In this document: positions 51,233 to 60,665 of the stretch, piece after piece | How positions within the stretch are numbered: position 1 is the first letter of the stretch | Layout: every line of letters starts with the position of its first letter | Assembly (NCBI GenBank): GCA_905215335.1 | Contig: CAJMPQ010000002.1 | Coordinates: 186,001 to 250,000 of the forward strand | Direction: 5' to 3' | Length of the DNA: 64,000 nucleotides | Origin: an uncultured bacterium | GTDB lineage: Bacteria; Cyanobacteriota; Vampirovibrionia; Gastranaerophilales; Gastranaerophilaceae | Translations under genes and position numbers: made by a program | The notes under the pieces: generated by a model | What the model saw: the letters and a program-made list of their open reading frames with translations, nothing else | What the model was told of the DNA's origin: nothing | Databases searched by the model: none

Positions 51233-51922
51233 ATGCAAAATTTTGGGCAAAATTCTCAGAGCAATTTATCGAGAACTTCAATTTTAACGGAGTTGTCTAG
51301 CGGTAATGTCGAGCTTGGTGAGGCTTTTGCCCTTATTTTAGCAGATATGGTTGTCCAAAGTGGTATTACAAATCCTGATGCTGAACCATTTGAGATTGTT
51401 CCTGATTCTTGGCGAACTCTGGCTGCTAAACCGGATAAAACTCCGGATGAAATTAAAAAAATTGATACTCTGTTTAAAGATGAAGTTCAATTTTTGGCGG
51501 AATCTTATCTTTTATTTATGGCTAAGGAAGTTGGAAATAAAACCGGTAAATTGCAATATTCTGAATATGAAGCTTATATGCTAAAATATCGTTTCGGTAG
51601 ATATGATGTTATGAATAAACCAGAATATTTAAATGCGGTTAAGGTTCAAATAAAAAATGCATTTAATAAAATTTCATCTCACGGTGAAGCTAGTGGTGAT
51701 AATTTAATTGATAAAGTAGATATGGCTACATTTATTTTTGCACTTGCAACCAAAGCTAAGAGAGATGAAAATGATCATTTTCAAGGGTTTGAAATAAATG
51801 GTATTATCAAGCCTGAAGATTATGCTGTGAATGAACATAATCTATTTTCTGCAGATGATAATTTGTTTTCTATTAAGTTACGTGTAGCTTATAGTATGTT
51901 GAATAACAATAACCAAGCATAG
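51233..51922 (+). CDS. Unknown 229-aa protein
   Basis: I do not recognise a family. It is cytosolic-looking, acidic and helical: VELGEAFALILADMVVQSGI (about 26-45), LAESYLLFMAKEVGNKTGKL (about 88-107), SEYEAYMLKYRFGRYD (about 109-124). GDNLIDKVDMATFIFALATK (about 156-175) recalls an EF-hand-like half without a full calcium loop. The N-terminal 20 residues are Asn/Ser/Gln-rich and disordered, as in some export substrates. AGGAAA precedes the ATG, 15 bases after the activase. Confidence 0.6.
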   Translation: MQNFGQNSQSNLSRTSILTELSSGNVELGEAFALILADMVVQSGITNPDAEPFEIVPDSWRTLAAKPDKTPDEIKKIDTLFKDEVQFLAESYLLFMAKEVGNKTGKLQYSEYEAYMLKYRFGRYDVMNKPEYLNAVKVQIKNAFNKISSHGEASGDNLIDKVDMATFIFALATKAKRDENDHFQGFEINGIIKPEDYAVNEHNLFSADDNLFSIKLRVAYSMLNNNNQA

Positions 51923-51933
51923 GAATAAATTTT

Positions 51934-52620
51934 ATGAATAAATTTTTAATTTCTTTATTGTCATTTTGTGTTGTTGGTTGTATAACTCAAAGTGTTTATG
52001 CTATCGAAAATATTTATAGTTTGGATGATGTTGTAAAAAGTAAATCTGAAATCGAAAATGTTCAGGAAAATTCATCAACATTATTGGTTGCGAATATAAC
52101 TTTTGATTGGCTTGATATTTCTCAGGCTCAGCGTGATGAGCAGGTTGAATATTATAAAAATCTTTTATTTGAAAATAATAAAAGTAAGATTTATTTTACA
52201 AAAGATGAATTTAAAAAAGAATTTGCAAAATATTTTAAAGATAAAGAATATAAACACCATTATATGTTGACGGATAATGGTGTAACAGAAGACGAAGAAG
52301 CAAAATATTGTGCATTTTATTATAAAAATAATTTGTTAGTAATGTATGCAATACAATATAAAAATAATCCACGAAAAGCTTTTTATTATACAGCGTTTGG
52401 AGGCTTGAGGTATACAGATGTAATGTCTGATGAATATCCAAATTATCCTTATACGTCAATGCAATATGATAAAAAAGGACAATTAAAAAGTGCGATATAT
52501 TTTATATCTAAAGATTTACAATATATGTATGGACCGGATAAAGAATTTCAAGGAATTTGGTATAAAGATAAAATGTATGATAAAAAGGGAAAACAAATTT
52601 TAACAAGATCAAATTGGTAA
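51934..52620 (+). CDS. Exported MORN-like protein of unknown function
   Basis: 228 residues. A signal peptide (MNKFLISLLSFCVVGCITQS, cut after VYA at about 23) leads; the Cys in it is not a lipobox in a usual place. The C-terminal half has repeated short strands with Tyr and Gly/Lys-Gly turns (YTSMQYDKKGQLKSAIYFIS, KMYDKKGKQILT) that resemble MORN-variant repeats. It probably sits in the periplasm or on the surface. It follows the 229-aa gene by 11 bases and ends before a terminator. Confidence 0.65.
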   Translation: MNKFLISLLSFCVVGCITQSVYAIENIYSLDDVVKSKSEIENVQENSSTLLVANITFDWLDISQAQRDEQVEYYKNLLFENNKSKIYFTKDEFKKEFAKYFKDKEYKHHYMLTDNGVTEDEEAKYCAFYYKNNLLVMYAIQYKNNPRKAFYYTAFGGLRYTDVMSDEYPNYPYTSMQYDKKGQLKSAIYFISKDLQYMYGPDKEFQGIWYKDKMYDKKGKQILTRSNW

Positions 52621-52621
52621 T

Positions 52622-52653
52622 AAAAAAAGGATGTTTTAAACATCCTTTTTTAT
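52622..52653. terminator. Bidirectional terminator
   Basis: AAAAAGGATGTTT pairs with AAACATCCTTTTT around a short loop, between converging genes. Confidence 0.85.
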
Positions 52654-52663
52654 TTGTTTATTA

Positions 52664-55249
52664 TTATTTGGTTACTATCGAAAGTATATAATTGTTTGTG
52701 AAATATTTATTAGCAACTTCAATTATGTCTGAATCGGTTACGCTATTGATGAGTTTTTCATAGTTATCTTTAAACTCATATCCTCGAGTCGAAGCTTCAT
52801 ACCAGCCTATATTTGATGCTTTATCTAAATTTGTTTCTAAACCGATAACGTAATTGCCTAGAAGTTTTTCTTTTGCATCTTTTAGTTCCTTATCGCCAAC
52901 ATATTCAGTTTTTAGTCGTTTTATTTCGTTGAATAAGCCAGCTTTTGCTTTATCCAAGGTCGCAGGATTTGTTCCGATGTAAAGGAGGAAGCTTCCTTTA
53001 AGAACATTTGGAGAGAAACTAGTACCTAATTGATAAGCTAAACCTTCTTGATCTCTTAGGTCTTTAAATAGTCTAGAACTCATACCAGTTCCTAATATAG
53101 CATCAATAACTTGAAGTGTTGCGTAATCTTTTTGACTTAATACTCCATTAGTTTGCCAACCTAGCATTATCCAAGCGGTTTGCGTTGTTGGCATTTTTTG
53201 AATTGTTTCTTTTGGTGCCGTTATTTGCTTAATTTGTGATGCATGTTGAGAGTAATTAAATATTTTCCCATTTTCTTTTTTAGGAAATATTGTACTTAAT
53301 TCCTGAACAGTTTTTTCTTGGTCGATATTTCCATTAATAGAAATAACCATATTGTCAGGATTAAATACATTTTTATAATAATTTAGCATGTCATCTCTAG
53401 TTATTAGAGGTATATTTTTTTCTAAAACTTTTGAAGAAATTGAATATGGAGTATCTTTGTATATCATATCTCTATATTCTTCAATTGCTCTTTGGATTGG
53501 AACATCTTTTCCTCTTTTTATAGCACTTAATTTGTCTGATTTAATTTTATCAATTTCAAAATCATCAAAGGTTGCATTGTTTACGATTTCATTTAAGAGT
53601 TCAAGAGTTTTATCAAATTCTTCTTTTGTTGTTAAAACAGTTATACCAAAAGCATCTGCACTTGAGGATGGTACTATTTTGATGCCATTATCTTCAAGTG
53701 CTTGGGAAAGTTCAATTGGAGAATAACTTTTTGTACCTTTTAGCATTGCTGATGCCACAAGATTACCAGTTCCGATTTTGTTTTCTGTTAATTGACCGCC
53801 TTTAATATAAATACTCATTGCAATAATGTCGTTGGTAGTATTTGGAGTATATAATAATGTTGCTCCATTTGATAATTTGTATTTTTGAGTGTCTGAATTT
53901 TGACTTACTAATTCTGCACTACCTTTATTTTGTGTAATGTTTGCTACCGGATGATTTTTTGCATTTTCAGGCAATACGATTGATACTGCACTTTTGTTTA
54001 ATCCGAGGTATTTTTCTGCAGCTTTTTTAACATCTTCTTTTGTTACATTTTTGATGTTGTTTAGATAATTATCATAGAATTTGATATCATTTGTTAGAGC
54101 CATTGTATAACCAATTTCTGTTGCGATATTAGTTATTGATTCTCTTGAATAATATGTATCTCTTTCTATTATGTTTTTAGCTAGGTTTAATTGCTCTTCT
54201 GTTACTCCTTGTTTTTGAATTTTTGCAATTTCATCAAATATAGCATCTTGAACTACTTTGCATTTATCAGGCTCAAAGTTTGCTGAAATATAAAAAATTC
54301 CATCATCTTTGTATGTTGAATTTCCAGCATCAACTGAAGATACAATTCTTTTCTTTTCTTTCAATACTTGATTAAGAATTGACGATCTACCTTCTCCCAT
54401 TATTGTTGCCAGAACATCCAATGCATATGAATCTTTGTCAGTTATAGATGTCCCTCTAAAACCTATTAATAAATAACCGGATTCAGTGTCTATGTATTCA
54501 ACTTTTTTCTTTTGTTGTGTTAGTTGTTCTTCTTTAGGATAGATATTTTTTTGTTGTTTTTTGTATTCTGCATTGAAAACTTGTTTTATTTTTTCTACAG
54601 CATGATTTGCATCTACATCTCCTATAACAATTGTTACCATATTAGATGGAGAATAATGTTCGTTGTAGAAGTTTAAAACTTGATCACGCGTAATGGTTTC
54701 AATTACTTCACTTTTACCAATAACCTTTCTTTTATATGGATGTATTGAATACATCATATCATTAAGATTGTCTTGTAAAACTTTACTTGGAGAATTAAGG
54801 TCTTTGCTAATTTCTTCAAGTACAACTTTACGTTCTTTTTCCATTTCATTTCTTGGAATTAGCGGATTTAACATCATGTCTGCATGTAATTCCATAGCTA
54901 AATCAAAATCCTTAGATGGAATTGTTACATAATAATGTGTAAAATCTTTACTTGTAGCGGCATTAGTTATAGCGCCTTTAGTTTCTAGAATTTTATCAAA
55001 TTCTCCAGGTGCATGGTTCTTTGTCCCTTTGAAGAATAAATGTTCAAGGAAGTGAGCTACTCCGTTATTTGAATCATCTTCATCTATAGAGCCTGTTTTT
55101 ATCCAAGTATCAATTGTTACAATAGGATTATTTTTAACTTCTTGGACAACAACGGTTTGTCCATTATCTAATTTATACATTTGAGCGTTGGCAGCCCATA
55201 CAACATTTCCACAAACTAAGATTGCTGCTACTAATATAAATTTTTTCAT
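52664..55249 (-). CDS. M16 zinc metallopeptidase, two-domain, exported
   Basis: 861 residues from ATG 55249 (an ATG nine bases earlier abuts the ribosome site AAAAAGG and is less likely). Signal peptide about 1-20 (ends VVWAANA). The active half has HFLEHLFFKGT, the inverted zinc motif HxxEH, with a downstream Glu. The second half (from about 450: YKLSNGATLLYTPNTTNDII) is the matching fold without the zinc motif. Together they make one pitrilysin/PqqL-type clamshell. It would degrade peptides in the periplasm. Monocistronic with a terminator after it. Confidence 0.92.
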   Translation of the reverse strand: MKKFILVAAILVCGNVVWAANAQMYKLDNGQTVVVQEVKNNPIVTIDTWIKTGSIDEDDSNNGVAHFLEHLFFKGTKNHAPGEFDKILETKGAITNAATSKDFTHYYVTIPSKDFDLAMELHADMMLNPLIPRNEMEKERKVVLEEISKDLNSPSKVLQDNLNDMMYSIHPYKRKVIGKSEVIETITRDQVLNFYNEHYSPSNMVTIVIGDVDANHAVEKIKQVFNAEYKKQQKNIYPKEEQLTQQKKKVEYIDTESGYLLIGFRGTSITDKDSYALDVLATIMGEGRSSILNQVLKEKKRIVSSVDAGNSTYKDDGIFYISANFEPDKCKVVQDAIFDEIAKIQKQGVTEEQLNLAKNIIERDTYYSRESITNIATEIGYTMALTNDIKFYDNYLNNIKNVTKEDVKKAAEKYLGLNKSAVSIVLPENAKNHPVANITQNKGSAELVSQNSDTQKYKLSNGATLLYTPNTTNDIIAMSIYIKGGQLTENKIGTGNLVASAMLKGTKSYSPIELSQALEDNGIKIVPSSSADAFGITVLTTKEEFDKTLELLNEIVNNATFDDFEIDKIKSDKLSAIKRGKDVPIQRAIEEYRDMIYKDTPYSISSKVLEKNIPLITRDDMLNYYKNVFNPDNMVISINGNIDQEKTVQELSTIFPKKENGKIFNYSQHASQIKQITAPKETIQKMPTTQTAWIMLGWQTNGVLSQKDYATLQVIDAILGTGMSSRLFKDLRDQEGLAYQLGTSFSPNVLKGSFLLYIGTNPATLDKAKAGLFNEIKRLKTEYVGDKELKDAKEKLLGNYVIGLETNLDKASNIGWYEASTRGYEFKDNYEKLINSVTDSDIIEVANKYFTNNYILSIVTK

Positions 55250-55319
55250 TTTTACCATCCTTTTTGAAGTGATTATATAATAAAATTTTGAAAATAATAT
55301 GACCTTGTAGGAGGAAATA

Positions 55320-56093
55320 TTATACTGTTGGAATTTCTTGTAAGATGTCTGTAGATTTGAATTTTTTTGGTGATTTTAGTGCAATATATTCTTTTAGAGC
55401 CTGGAATGTTACTGTGCAAACTTTTTCATTTGCTTTTAATTCATATTCACCTTTTTCATCAAAATCATTAATTGCCATTTGTTTAAAAAAGTCTCTTAAT
55501 TTGTATGGCATTTGTTTTTTGTTGTAGTGAATATTATTTGCACAACATTCACAGATAATTCCACCAAGTTGAGGAACAAAGAACATTGTTTCATTTTTTA
55601 CTTGTTGATGACAATGTAGGCAGGTATCTAATTCAATAGAAAAGCCTGATTCAATCATCATCTTTAATTGGAATTTAATGACTGCTAAAAGAATTTCAAC
55701 TTTAGATTGAGATTTTGAAATAGTGTCTAATGTTTTATATAAAAGATTATAAATAACTTCAGAACTAGGATCTTCTTCTAACCCGAAATTATTAACAACT
55801 TCAGTTACATACATTGAGTAAAATATCTTATCAATGTCTTGGCGAGTTTTATTAAATGTATTTAAAACTTCTGCTTGGCAAATTGTATCAAGGTTTTTAC
55901 CTTTATGTAGCATTAGAGTATTTGCTACGAGTAAATCCATTCGCGCTCCAAGCTTACTTTTAGGCTTTTTTACTCCTTTAGCGACTCCCCTAATCAGCCC
56001 TTTATCTTTTGAATACATTACGATAATTTTATCTGATTCACTTAGATTATAGGACTTTAAATTTATAGCATCTGTTACAAAGTTATTTTGCAT
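55320..56093 (-). CDS. recO: DNA repair protein RecO
   Basis: 257 residues. N-terminal OB fold (TDAINLKSYNLSESDKIIVM, YSKDKGLIRGVAKGVKKPKS, LGARMDLLVANTLMLHKGKN), central helices, and a CxxC...CxxC zinc site (CLHCHQQ, CECCANN). It loads RecA onto SSB-coated DNA with RecR. Length is typical. TATACT six bases before the ATG suggests a leaderless message. Confidence 0.93.
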   Translation of the reverse strand: MQNNFVTDAINLKSYNLSESDKIIVMYSKDKGLIRGVAKGVKKPKSKLGARMDLLVANTLMLHKGKNLDTICQAEVLNTFNKTRQDIDKIFYSMYVTEVVNNFGLEEDPSSEVIYNLLYKTLDTISKSQSKVEILLAVIKFQLKMMIESGFSIELDTCLHCHQQVKNETMFFVPQLGGIICECCANNIHYNKKQMPYKLRDFFKQMAINDFDEKGEYELKANEKVCTVTFQALKEYIALKSPKKFKSTDILQEIPTV

Positions 56094-56099
56094 TGTCCT

Positions 56100-56105
56100 A
56101 GTATA
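56100..56105 (-). promoter_or_regulatory. -10 of recO, leaderless arrangement
   Basis: TATACT on the minus strand at 56100-56105, six bases before the ATG at 56093. Confidence 0.45.
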
Positions 56106-56124
56106 AAGTTAAATGTGATATTGT

Positions 56125-57225
56125 TTATACTTTATTCATACCTGTACCGTGGTAAATACCTCTCATTAATTGTTCTAATTCTGATTTATTATCAGAGTAA
56201 GTAAGAGCAGTTTCTTTAGAAATTTTACCTTCATTGTACAGTTTATAAATAGACATGTTCATTGTTGTCATATTATTAAATGAACCATTTTTAACTAATT
56301 CGTAAATTTGTTCAAGTTCATCTTTTTGAATAAAGTCTTTTACAGTTGGTGTAACAACAAGAATTTCTGTAGCTGGGCATCTTGTTCCACCGTCAATAGT
56401 TGGTACAAGCTTTTGAGAGATTGTACCTCTTAAAGTGTTTGCGATTTGGCTTCTTACAAATGGTCTTTCATTTGGGTCAAACAAGTTGATAATTCTGGCA
56501 ACTGTTTGAACGGAATCGTTAGTGTGGATTGTAGATACAACAAGGTGACCAGTTTCTGCAGCTTTCAGTGCAGATTCAACAGTTTCTCTATCACGAATTT
56601 CACCGATGAATATAACATCAGGGTCTTGTCTTAATGCATATTTAACACCGTCAGAGAAAGATGGTGTATCAATTAGTAGTTGACGTTGAGAAACTATAGA
56701 TTTTTTATTTGAGAAAATAAATTCGACCGGATCTTCAATTGTAACAATGTGCTTTGCAGTTGAAGCGTTAATATAGTCAATCAAAGATGCGATAGTTGTA
56801 GATTTTCCTGAACCTGTTGGACCTGTAACCAGTACCAAACCGTTGTTAAAACTTGCAAATTCTTCCAAAGTTGTTGGAAGGTATAATTCTTTGAATGTTT
56901 TGATATAATAAGGAATTGCACGGATAACCATTGCAGTTTTCCCTAGTTGTCTACTCATATTAATACGAAAACGTGAACAACCTGGAATTTCGTATGAAAA
57001 GTCAATATCAAAGAATCTTGTAATTCTGTCTTTCAAGTGTTGAGGAGCAACTGTTCTAATGACAAATTCCATATCTTCTGCTGTTAATGGTGGTAAGTTG
57101 ATTCTCATAATTTGTCCGGAAACCCTGATAGCAGGTCTTTCTCCTTCACAAATATGGGCATCAGAAGCACCAACAGATACTGCCTGTCTTAGAAAATCTT
57201 CAATATAGAAATCGTTATTACTCAT
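56125..57225 (-). CDS. pilT: Type IV pilus retraction ATPase PilT
   Basis: 366 residues. ASDAHICEGERPAIRVSGQI (20-39) is the N-terminal start; Walker A is GPTGSGKST (135-143, Lys141); the Asp box is VTIEDPVEFIF; Walker B ALRQDPDVIFIGEIRD; His box GHLVVSTIHTND; the AIRNLIRE-type C-terminal helix is altered. Homologues depolymerise pilins to retract the pilus. The protein is full length. With the prepilins and comEC it supports pilus-based motility or DNA uptake. A TGC-TATACT -10 and GAGGAG lie upstream. Confidence 0.95.
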   Translation of the reverse strand: MSNNDFYIEDFLRQAVSVGASDAHICEGERPAIRVSGQIMRINLPPLTAEDMEFVIRTVAPQHLKDRITRFFDIDFSYEIPGCSRFRINMSRQLGKTAMVIRAIPYYIKTFKELYLPTTLEEFASFNNGLVLVTGPTGSGKSTTIASLIDYINASTAKHIVTIEDPVEFIFSNKKSIVSQRQLLIDTPSFSDGVKYALRQDPDVIFIGEIRDRETVESALKAAETGHLVVSTIHTNDSVQTVARIINLFDPNERPFVRSQIANTLRGTISQKLVPTIDGGTRCPATEILVVTPTVKDFIQKDELEQIYELVKNGSFNNMTTMNMSIYKLYNEGKISKETALTYSDNKSELEQLMRGIYHGTGMNKV

Positions 57226-57247
57226 AAGCTCCTCTTCTTCACTTTAC

Positions 57248-57256
57248 AGTATAGCA
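57248..57256 (-). promoter_or_regulatory. Extended -10 of pilT
   Basis: TGC-TATACT on the minus strand, with TATACT at 57248-57253, 22 bases before the ATG at 57225. The intervening leader has GAGGAG. Confidence 0.5.
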
Positions 57257-57288
57257 TCTTTTTAAGTTTTGCACAACTATAATCTCTG

Positions 57289-57297
57289 TGGTATCAT
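57289..57297 (+). promoter_or_regulatory. Extended -10 of comEC
   Basis: TGG-TATCAT at 57289-57297, 15 bases before the comEC ATG at 57313. Start would fall near 57304. Confidence 0.4.
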
Positions 57298-57312
57298 TCA
57301 GATGTTGGAATT

Positions 57313-59718
57313 ATGATAGAAAAAGTTGATTTTAGGGATTATTTGCAAAATAAAAATTTTGTGATGTTTTTTACATCAATTATTTTTATGTGTGGTATTT
57401 TGTCCTGTTTTTATGGGATTGGTCTAATTTTTGCTAGTGTATTAACTTTATTTTTAATAATTTTGTTAGTTTTTGATCTGTTTAGTGTCAGAAGAGTTTT
57501 GTTTTTAATTTTTATTTTCTATTGTGGATTCTTCTTAACATTTTTTAAAATAAAAAATTATGATGAATTATTTTTAATTGCGCCAGTTGAAAGCTCTTTT
57601 GTTGGTAGAATTATAAGTGTTCCAAATTCAACTGATAATGCAAAATTAAAATTTTTTATGAATGTAGAACAGGTTCAGGGTAAAAATGTAGGAGCAAAAA
57701 CTTTTGTAACTTTATCTTGTGGAGAAACTTGTTCAGGTGTAGACCTTAATGTTGGGGATAAAATTCGCCTAAAAGGTATTCTTAGAAAGCCTTTTTATTC
57801 TACAAATCCATCTCAGTTTGATTATAGTAAATATTTGAGGAATTTTAATACATTTACAGTTTTGTATTCTGATATAGAAGGGACAGAACATCTGACGGAA
57901 ATTAAGATTCCGTTAAAATGGAAGTTCCTGGGAATATTGAGTAATATTAGAAAAGATGTTTTAAGTGTGCATTCAAAATATTTGCCAAGTCCATATTTGG
58001 AAATTTTAGGAGGAATTGTATTTGGTGATGATGCTGTACCACCACCGGAAAATATTAAAAATTCATTCATAAATTCTGGTTTACTTCATATTCTAGCGGC
58101 TTCTGGAATGAATGTAGCTTTTATTTATTCGTTTTGGTTTATTATATTGGGGTTATTTCGTATACCTTATAAGCCAAGAGTTATTTCTGGTATAATTTTA
58201 ATCCTGTTATATACACTAATGACAGGATTAGGACCTTCTGTAGTTCGTGCCGCTTTGATGCTTTTGTTTGTGTTGGTAGGAAAACTTATTGATAGAGATA
58301 CTTATAGTGTTTCCTTATTATCGTTTGTTGCAGTTCTTATGTTAATTTACAATCCTGCCTATATAAATGATGTTAGTTTTCAAATGTCATTTCTTGTTAC
58401 TTTAGGACTGTTGACCAGTGCAAAGGTGTTTTCAGATAAATTAGCCTGTGTTCCGGATTGGCTCAAGGCTCCAATACTGATTCCTTTGGTTGCGCAAATT
58501 TGGATTGCTCCTATTCAAATGTTTTATTTTAATACATTTAGTTTGTATTCAATTTTAGCAAATATTTCAACAGTATGTTTGCTTAGTGTTATAAGTTTTG
58601 GAGGTTTTGTTAGTTCTATATTGGCAGTGATGAGGCCAATAGCTGATTTTGTTTGCAAAATTTTTGATTTCTTTATGATTTATTTGTTGAAGTTGTTGGT
58701 CGTTATTTCTGAATTCTTTGGGAATTTGCCTTATTGTATAGTTCAAACAACTCATCCGCATTTAGTTCAATTGGTTTTGTATTATGCATTGTTGTTATTG
58801 GTTACAAGTTTTGTTAAATTTGATAAATATAAAAAGGCTATTCTAGTTTCTGTAAGTATATTATCTATTCTTTTTCTTCTAGGAATTAAGCCGGTTTCAA
58901 AAGATTTAGAAATTGTGGCGTTTGATGTTCAAAATGCAGATTCATTTATGATAAAAACTCCAATGAATAAATATTTCTTTATTGATACGGGTAAAGCACC
59001 ATATAAAAGTGGAAATTCTCAAGCTAAAATTATTATGCTTAAGTATTTAAAAGATAGAGGTATTAAAAATTTAGAAGGTTTAATAATTACTCATTTTGAT
59101 AATGATCATTCAGGTGGAACTGTTGATTTTATTCAAAACATGAAGGTTAAAACTTTGTATTTAAATTCGAAAGTTTCAAATACAATGACATCAAGGAATA
59201 TTTTTAAAGAGGTGAAGAAAACTCATCAAAGTGTAAAGTTTGTTCAGGATAATTCTGTTATATATTCTGAACCGAATTTAACAATCAAGGTGTTTAAGAT
59301 AAATTCAAAAGGTCAAGATAGTGATAATGAAAATTCTATAATTACACTAGTTACATACAAAGATTTCGATATGCTATTTATGGGTGATGGTGGAGTTTAT
59401 ACTTTTGATAAATTAAAATCGTTATTGCCTCATAACGTAGAGGTTTTAAAAGTTGGTCATCATGGTGGTCCAAATGTTGTAAGTGATGAAATGCTAAAAT
59501 ATTTAGGTAGCGATGTTTCGTTGATTTCGACTGGTGTAAATAATTTTGGACATCCTAATAAAGGAACTTTGGATATTTTGCGAAATACTGAAATTTTGAG
59601 AACAGATAGGTTGAATTCTATAAAAATTTCTTCTAATGGAAAATTTTATAAAATTTATTCTTATGATCCCCATGAAAAAATTTATAAATTTAAAGAAAAA
59701 TTTTATACAAAAAAATAA
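57313..59718 (+). CDS. comEC: DNA uptake channel ComEC/Rec2
   Basis: 801 residues. Residues 20-70 are two membrane helices; an N-terminal DUF4131 OB-like part follows (IRLKGILRKPFYSTNPSQFD then YSKYLR). The competence domain (about 225-510) has GLLHILAASGMNVAFIYSFW, the family signature, then GLGPSVVRAALMLLFVLVGK. The C-terminal metallo-beta-lactamase part (about 535-790) has EIVAFDVQNADSFMI, LIITHFDNDHSGGTVDF, LFMGDGGVYT and LKVGHHGGPNVVSDEMLKYL. It moves single-stranded DNA across the inner membrane. It is complete, which argues for functional transformation. Confidence 0.95.
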   Translation: MIEKVDFRDYLQNKNFVMFFTSIIFMCGILSCFYGIGLIFASVLTLFLIILLVFDLFSVRRVLFLIFIFYCGFFLTFFKIKNYDELFLIAPVESSFVGRIISVPNSTDNAKLKFFMNVEQVQGKNVGAKTFVTLSCGETCSGVDLNVGDKIRLKGILRKPFYSTNPSQFDYSKYLRNFNTFTVLYSDIEGTEHLTEIKIPLKWKFLGILSNIRKDVLSVHSKYLPSPYLEILGGIVFGDDAVPPPENIKNSFINSGLLHILAASGMNVAFIYSFWFIILGLFRIPYKPRVISGIILILLYTLMTGLGPSVVRAALMLLFVLVGKLIDRDTYSVSLLSFVAVLMLIYNPAYINDVSFQMSFLVTLGLLTSAKVFSDKLACVPDWLKAPILIPLVAQIWIAPIQMFYFNTFSLYSILANISTVCLLSVISFGGFVSSILAVMRPIADFVCKIFDFFMIYLLKLLVVISEFFGNLPYCIVQTTHPHLVQLVLYYALLLLVTSFVKFDKYKKAILVSVSILSILFLLGIKPVSKDLEIVAFDVQNADSFMIKTPMNKYFFIDTGKAPYKSGNSQAKIIMLKYLKDRGIKNLEGLIITHFDNDHSGGTVDFIQNMKVKTLYLNSKVSNTMTSRNIFKEVKKTHQSVKFVQDNSVIYSEPNLTIKVFKINSKGQDSDNENSIITLVTYKDFDMLFMGDGGVYTFDKLKSLLPHNVEVLKVGHHGGPNVVSDEMLKYLGSDVSLISTGVNNFGHPNKGTLDILRNTEILRTDRLNSIKISSNGKFYKIYSYDPHEKIYKFKEKFYTKK

Positions 59719-59736
59719 TCAAAAATTTCTCAAATC

Positions 59737-59764
59737 TTGACAAAATTACCGTATGTTTTACACT
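59737..59764 (+). promoter_or_regulatory. Sigma70-like promoter of the lytic transglycosylase
   Basis: TTGACA (59737-59742), a 16-base spacer and TACACT (59759-59764). It is the clearest -35/-10 pair I found in the window. Transcription would start near 59771. Confidence 0.55.
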
Positions 59765-59967
59765 AATTGTTAAGCAACTGAAACTCACTTAGAATAAGGG
59801 TTTTGACGAGGTGGCAAAATGTAAAATTTGTGTTAGGGGTTGAAATTTTAAATTTTTGTAATATTATGGTTACATAATCACATTCAAAAAGACGAAAATC
59901 TTACTAAACATAAGAACCAAAAAAGTAGTCTTGGAGAATTTACAATTTACAACTAGAGGATTACATT
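59765..59967 (+). other. Long 5' leader of the lytic transglycosylase gene
   Basis: About 200 bases lie between the promoter and the TTG start at 59968. The leader has GACGAGGTGGCAAAA and TTAGGGGTTGAAA segments, less AT-rich than its surroundings. I see no open frame and do not recognise a known riboswitch consensus. Confidence 0.3.
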
Positions 59968-60651
59968 TTGAAAAAATTATTACTATTCACTATTGCATTA
60001 GTGTTCATGTGTTGTGCACCAGTGCAAGCAGCCAATGTCAGTACAGTGAAGGCAGCGATAGTAAAACATTCTATCGAAATGGGTGTAGATCCAGCAATAG
60101 CTTTAAGTATTGCAAAAACAGAATCAGGTTTTAGACACGAAGCAAGAAGTTCTCATGGTGCAGTAGGTGTCTTCCAACTTATGCCTTCCACCGCAAGAAG
60201 AATGGGCTTAAATCCATATTCAATGGATGATAACATAAAAGGTGGAATTATGTATTACAAGTCCATGTATAAAATGTTTGGCTCAATGGAACTAGCTTTA
60301 GCAGCATACAATGCGGGTCCAGGTAATGTAAAAAAATACAGAGCGGTACCTCCATTTGGTGAAACTAAAAGATTTGTTGCTAAGATAATGGCTGATTATC
60401 GTCATTATAAAGCTTATCCAGATCCAGCTATGATAGCTGTGAAAAAAGGACCTTCTCCTGCAGTAATTGCAGCAGCAGCTCCTAAAGCTCCAAAAACTCC
60501 AGCAACAATTTCAAAGATGGTAGCAAAGGCGCCTGTTAAAGCTGCACCTTTACCAGTTGCTAGAATTGAGGAATCAAGAAAGTTAAATGCAGAGTTGATA
60601 AAAGAACTTCCAATGGAAATGGAATTGAAATCACAATCTGTAGCAATCTAA
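59968..60651 (+). CDS. Lytic transglycosylase with SLT domain
   Basis: 227 residues from a TTG start at 59968 with AGAGGA upstream. Signal peptide about 1-21 (ends VQAA). The SLT domain (about 25-145) shows HSIEMGVDPAIALSIAKTES with catalytic Glu, GAVGVFQLMPSTARRMGLNP and ALAAYNAGPGNVKKYRAVPP, then MADYRHY. It cuts between N-acetylmuramic acid and N-acetylglucosamine to form anhydro ends. The tail (150-227) is Ala/Pro/Lys-rich and disordered. It has a long leader and its own terminator. Confidence 0.92.
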   Translation: MKKLLLFTIALVFMCCAPVQAANVSTVKAAIVKHSIEMGVDPAIALSIAKTESGFRHEARSSHGAVGVFQLMPSTARRMGLNPYSMDDNIKGGIMYYKSMYKMFGSMELALAAYNAGPGNVKKYRAVPPFGETKRFVAKIMADYRHYKAYPDPAMIAVKKGPSPAVIAAAAPKAPKTPATISKMVAKAPVKAAPLPVARIEESRKLNAELIKELPMEMELKSQSVAI

Positions 60652-60665
60652 ATTTTAGATTTAAT

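Noticed and set aside
59765..59967. Cyclic di-AMP (ydaO-type) riboswitch before a wall hydrolase
   Set aside because: The context is suggestive but the conserved helices and core sequence could not be matched by eye.
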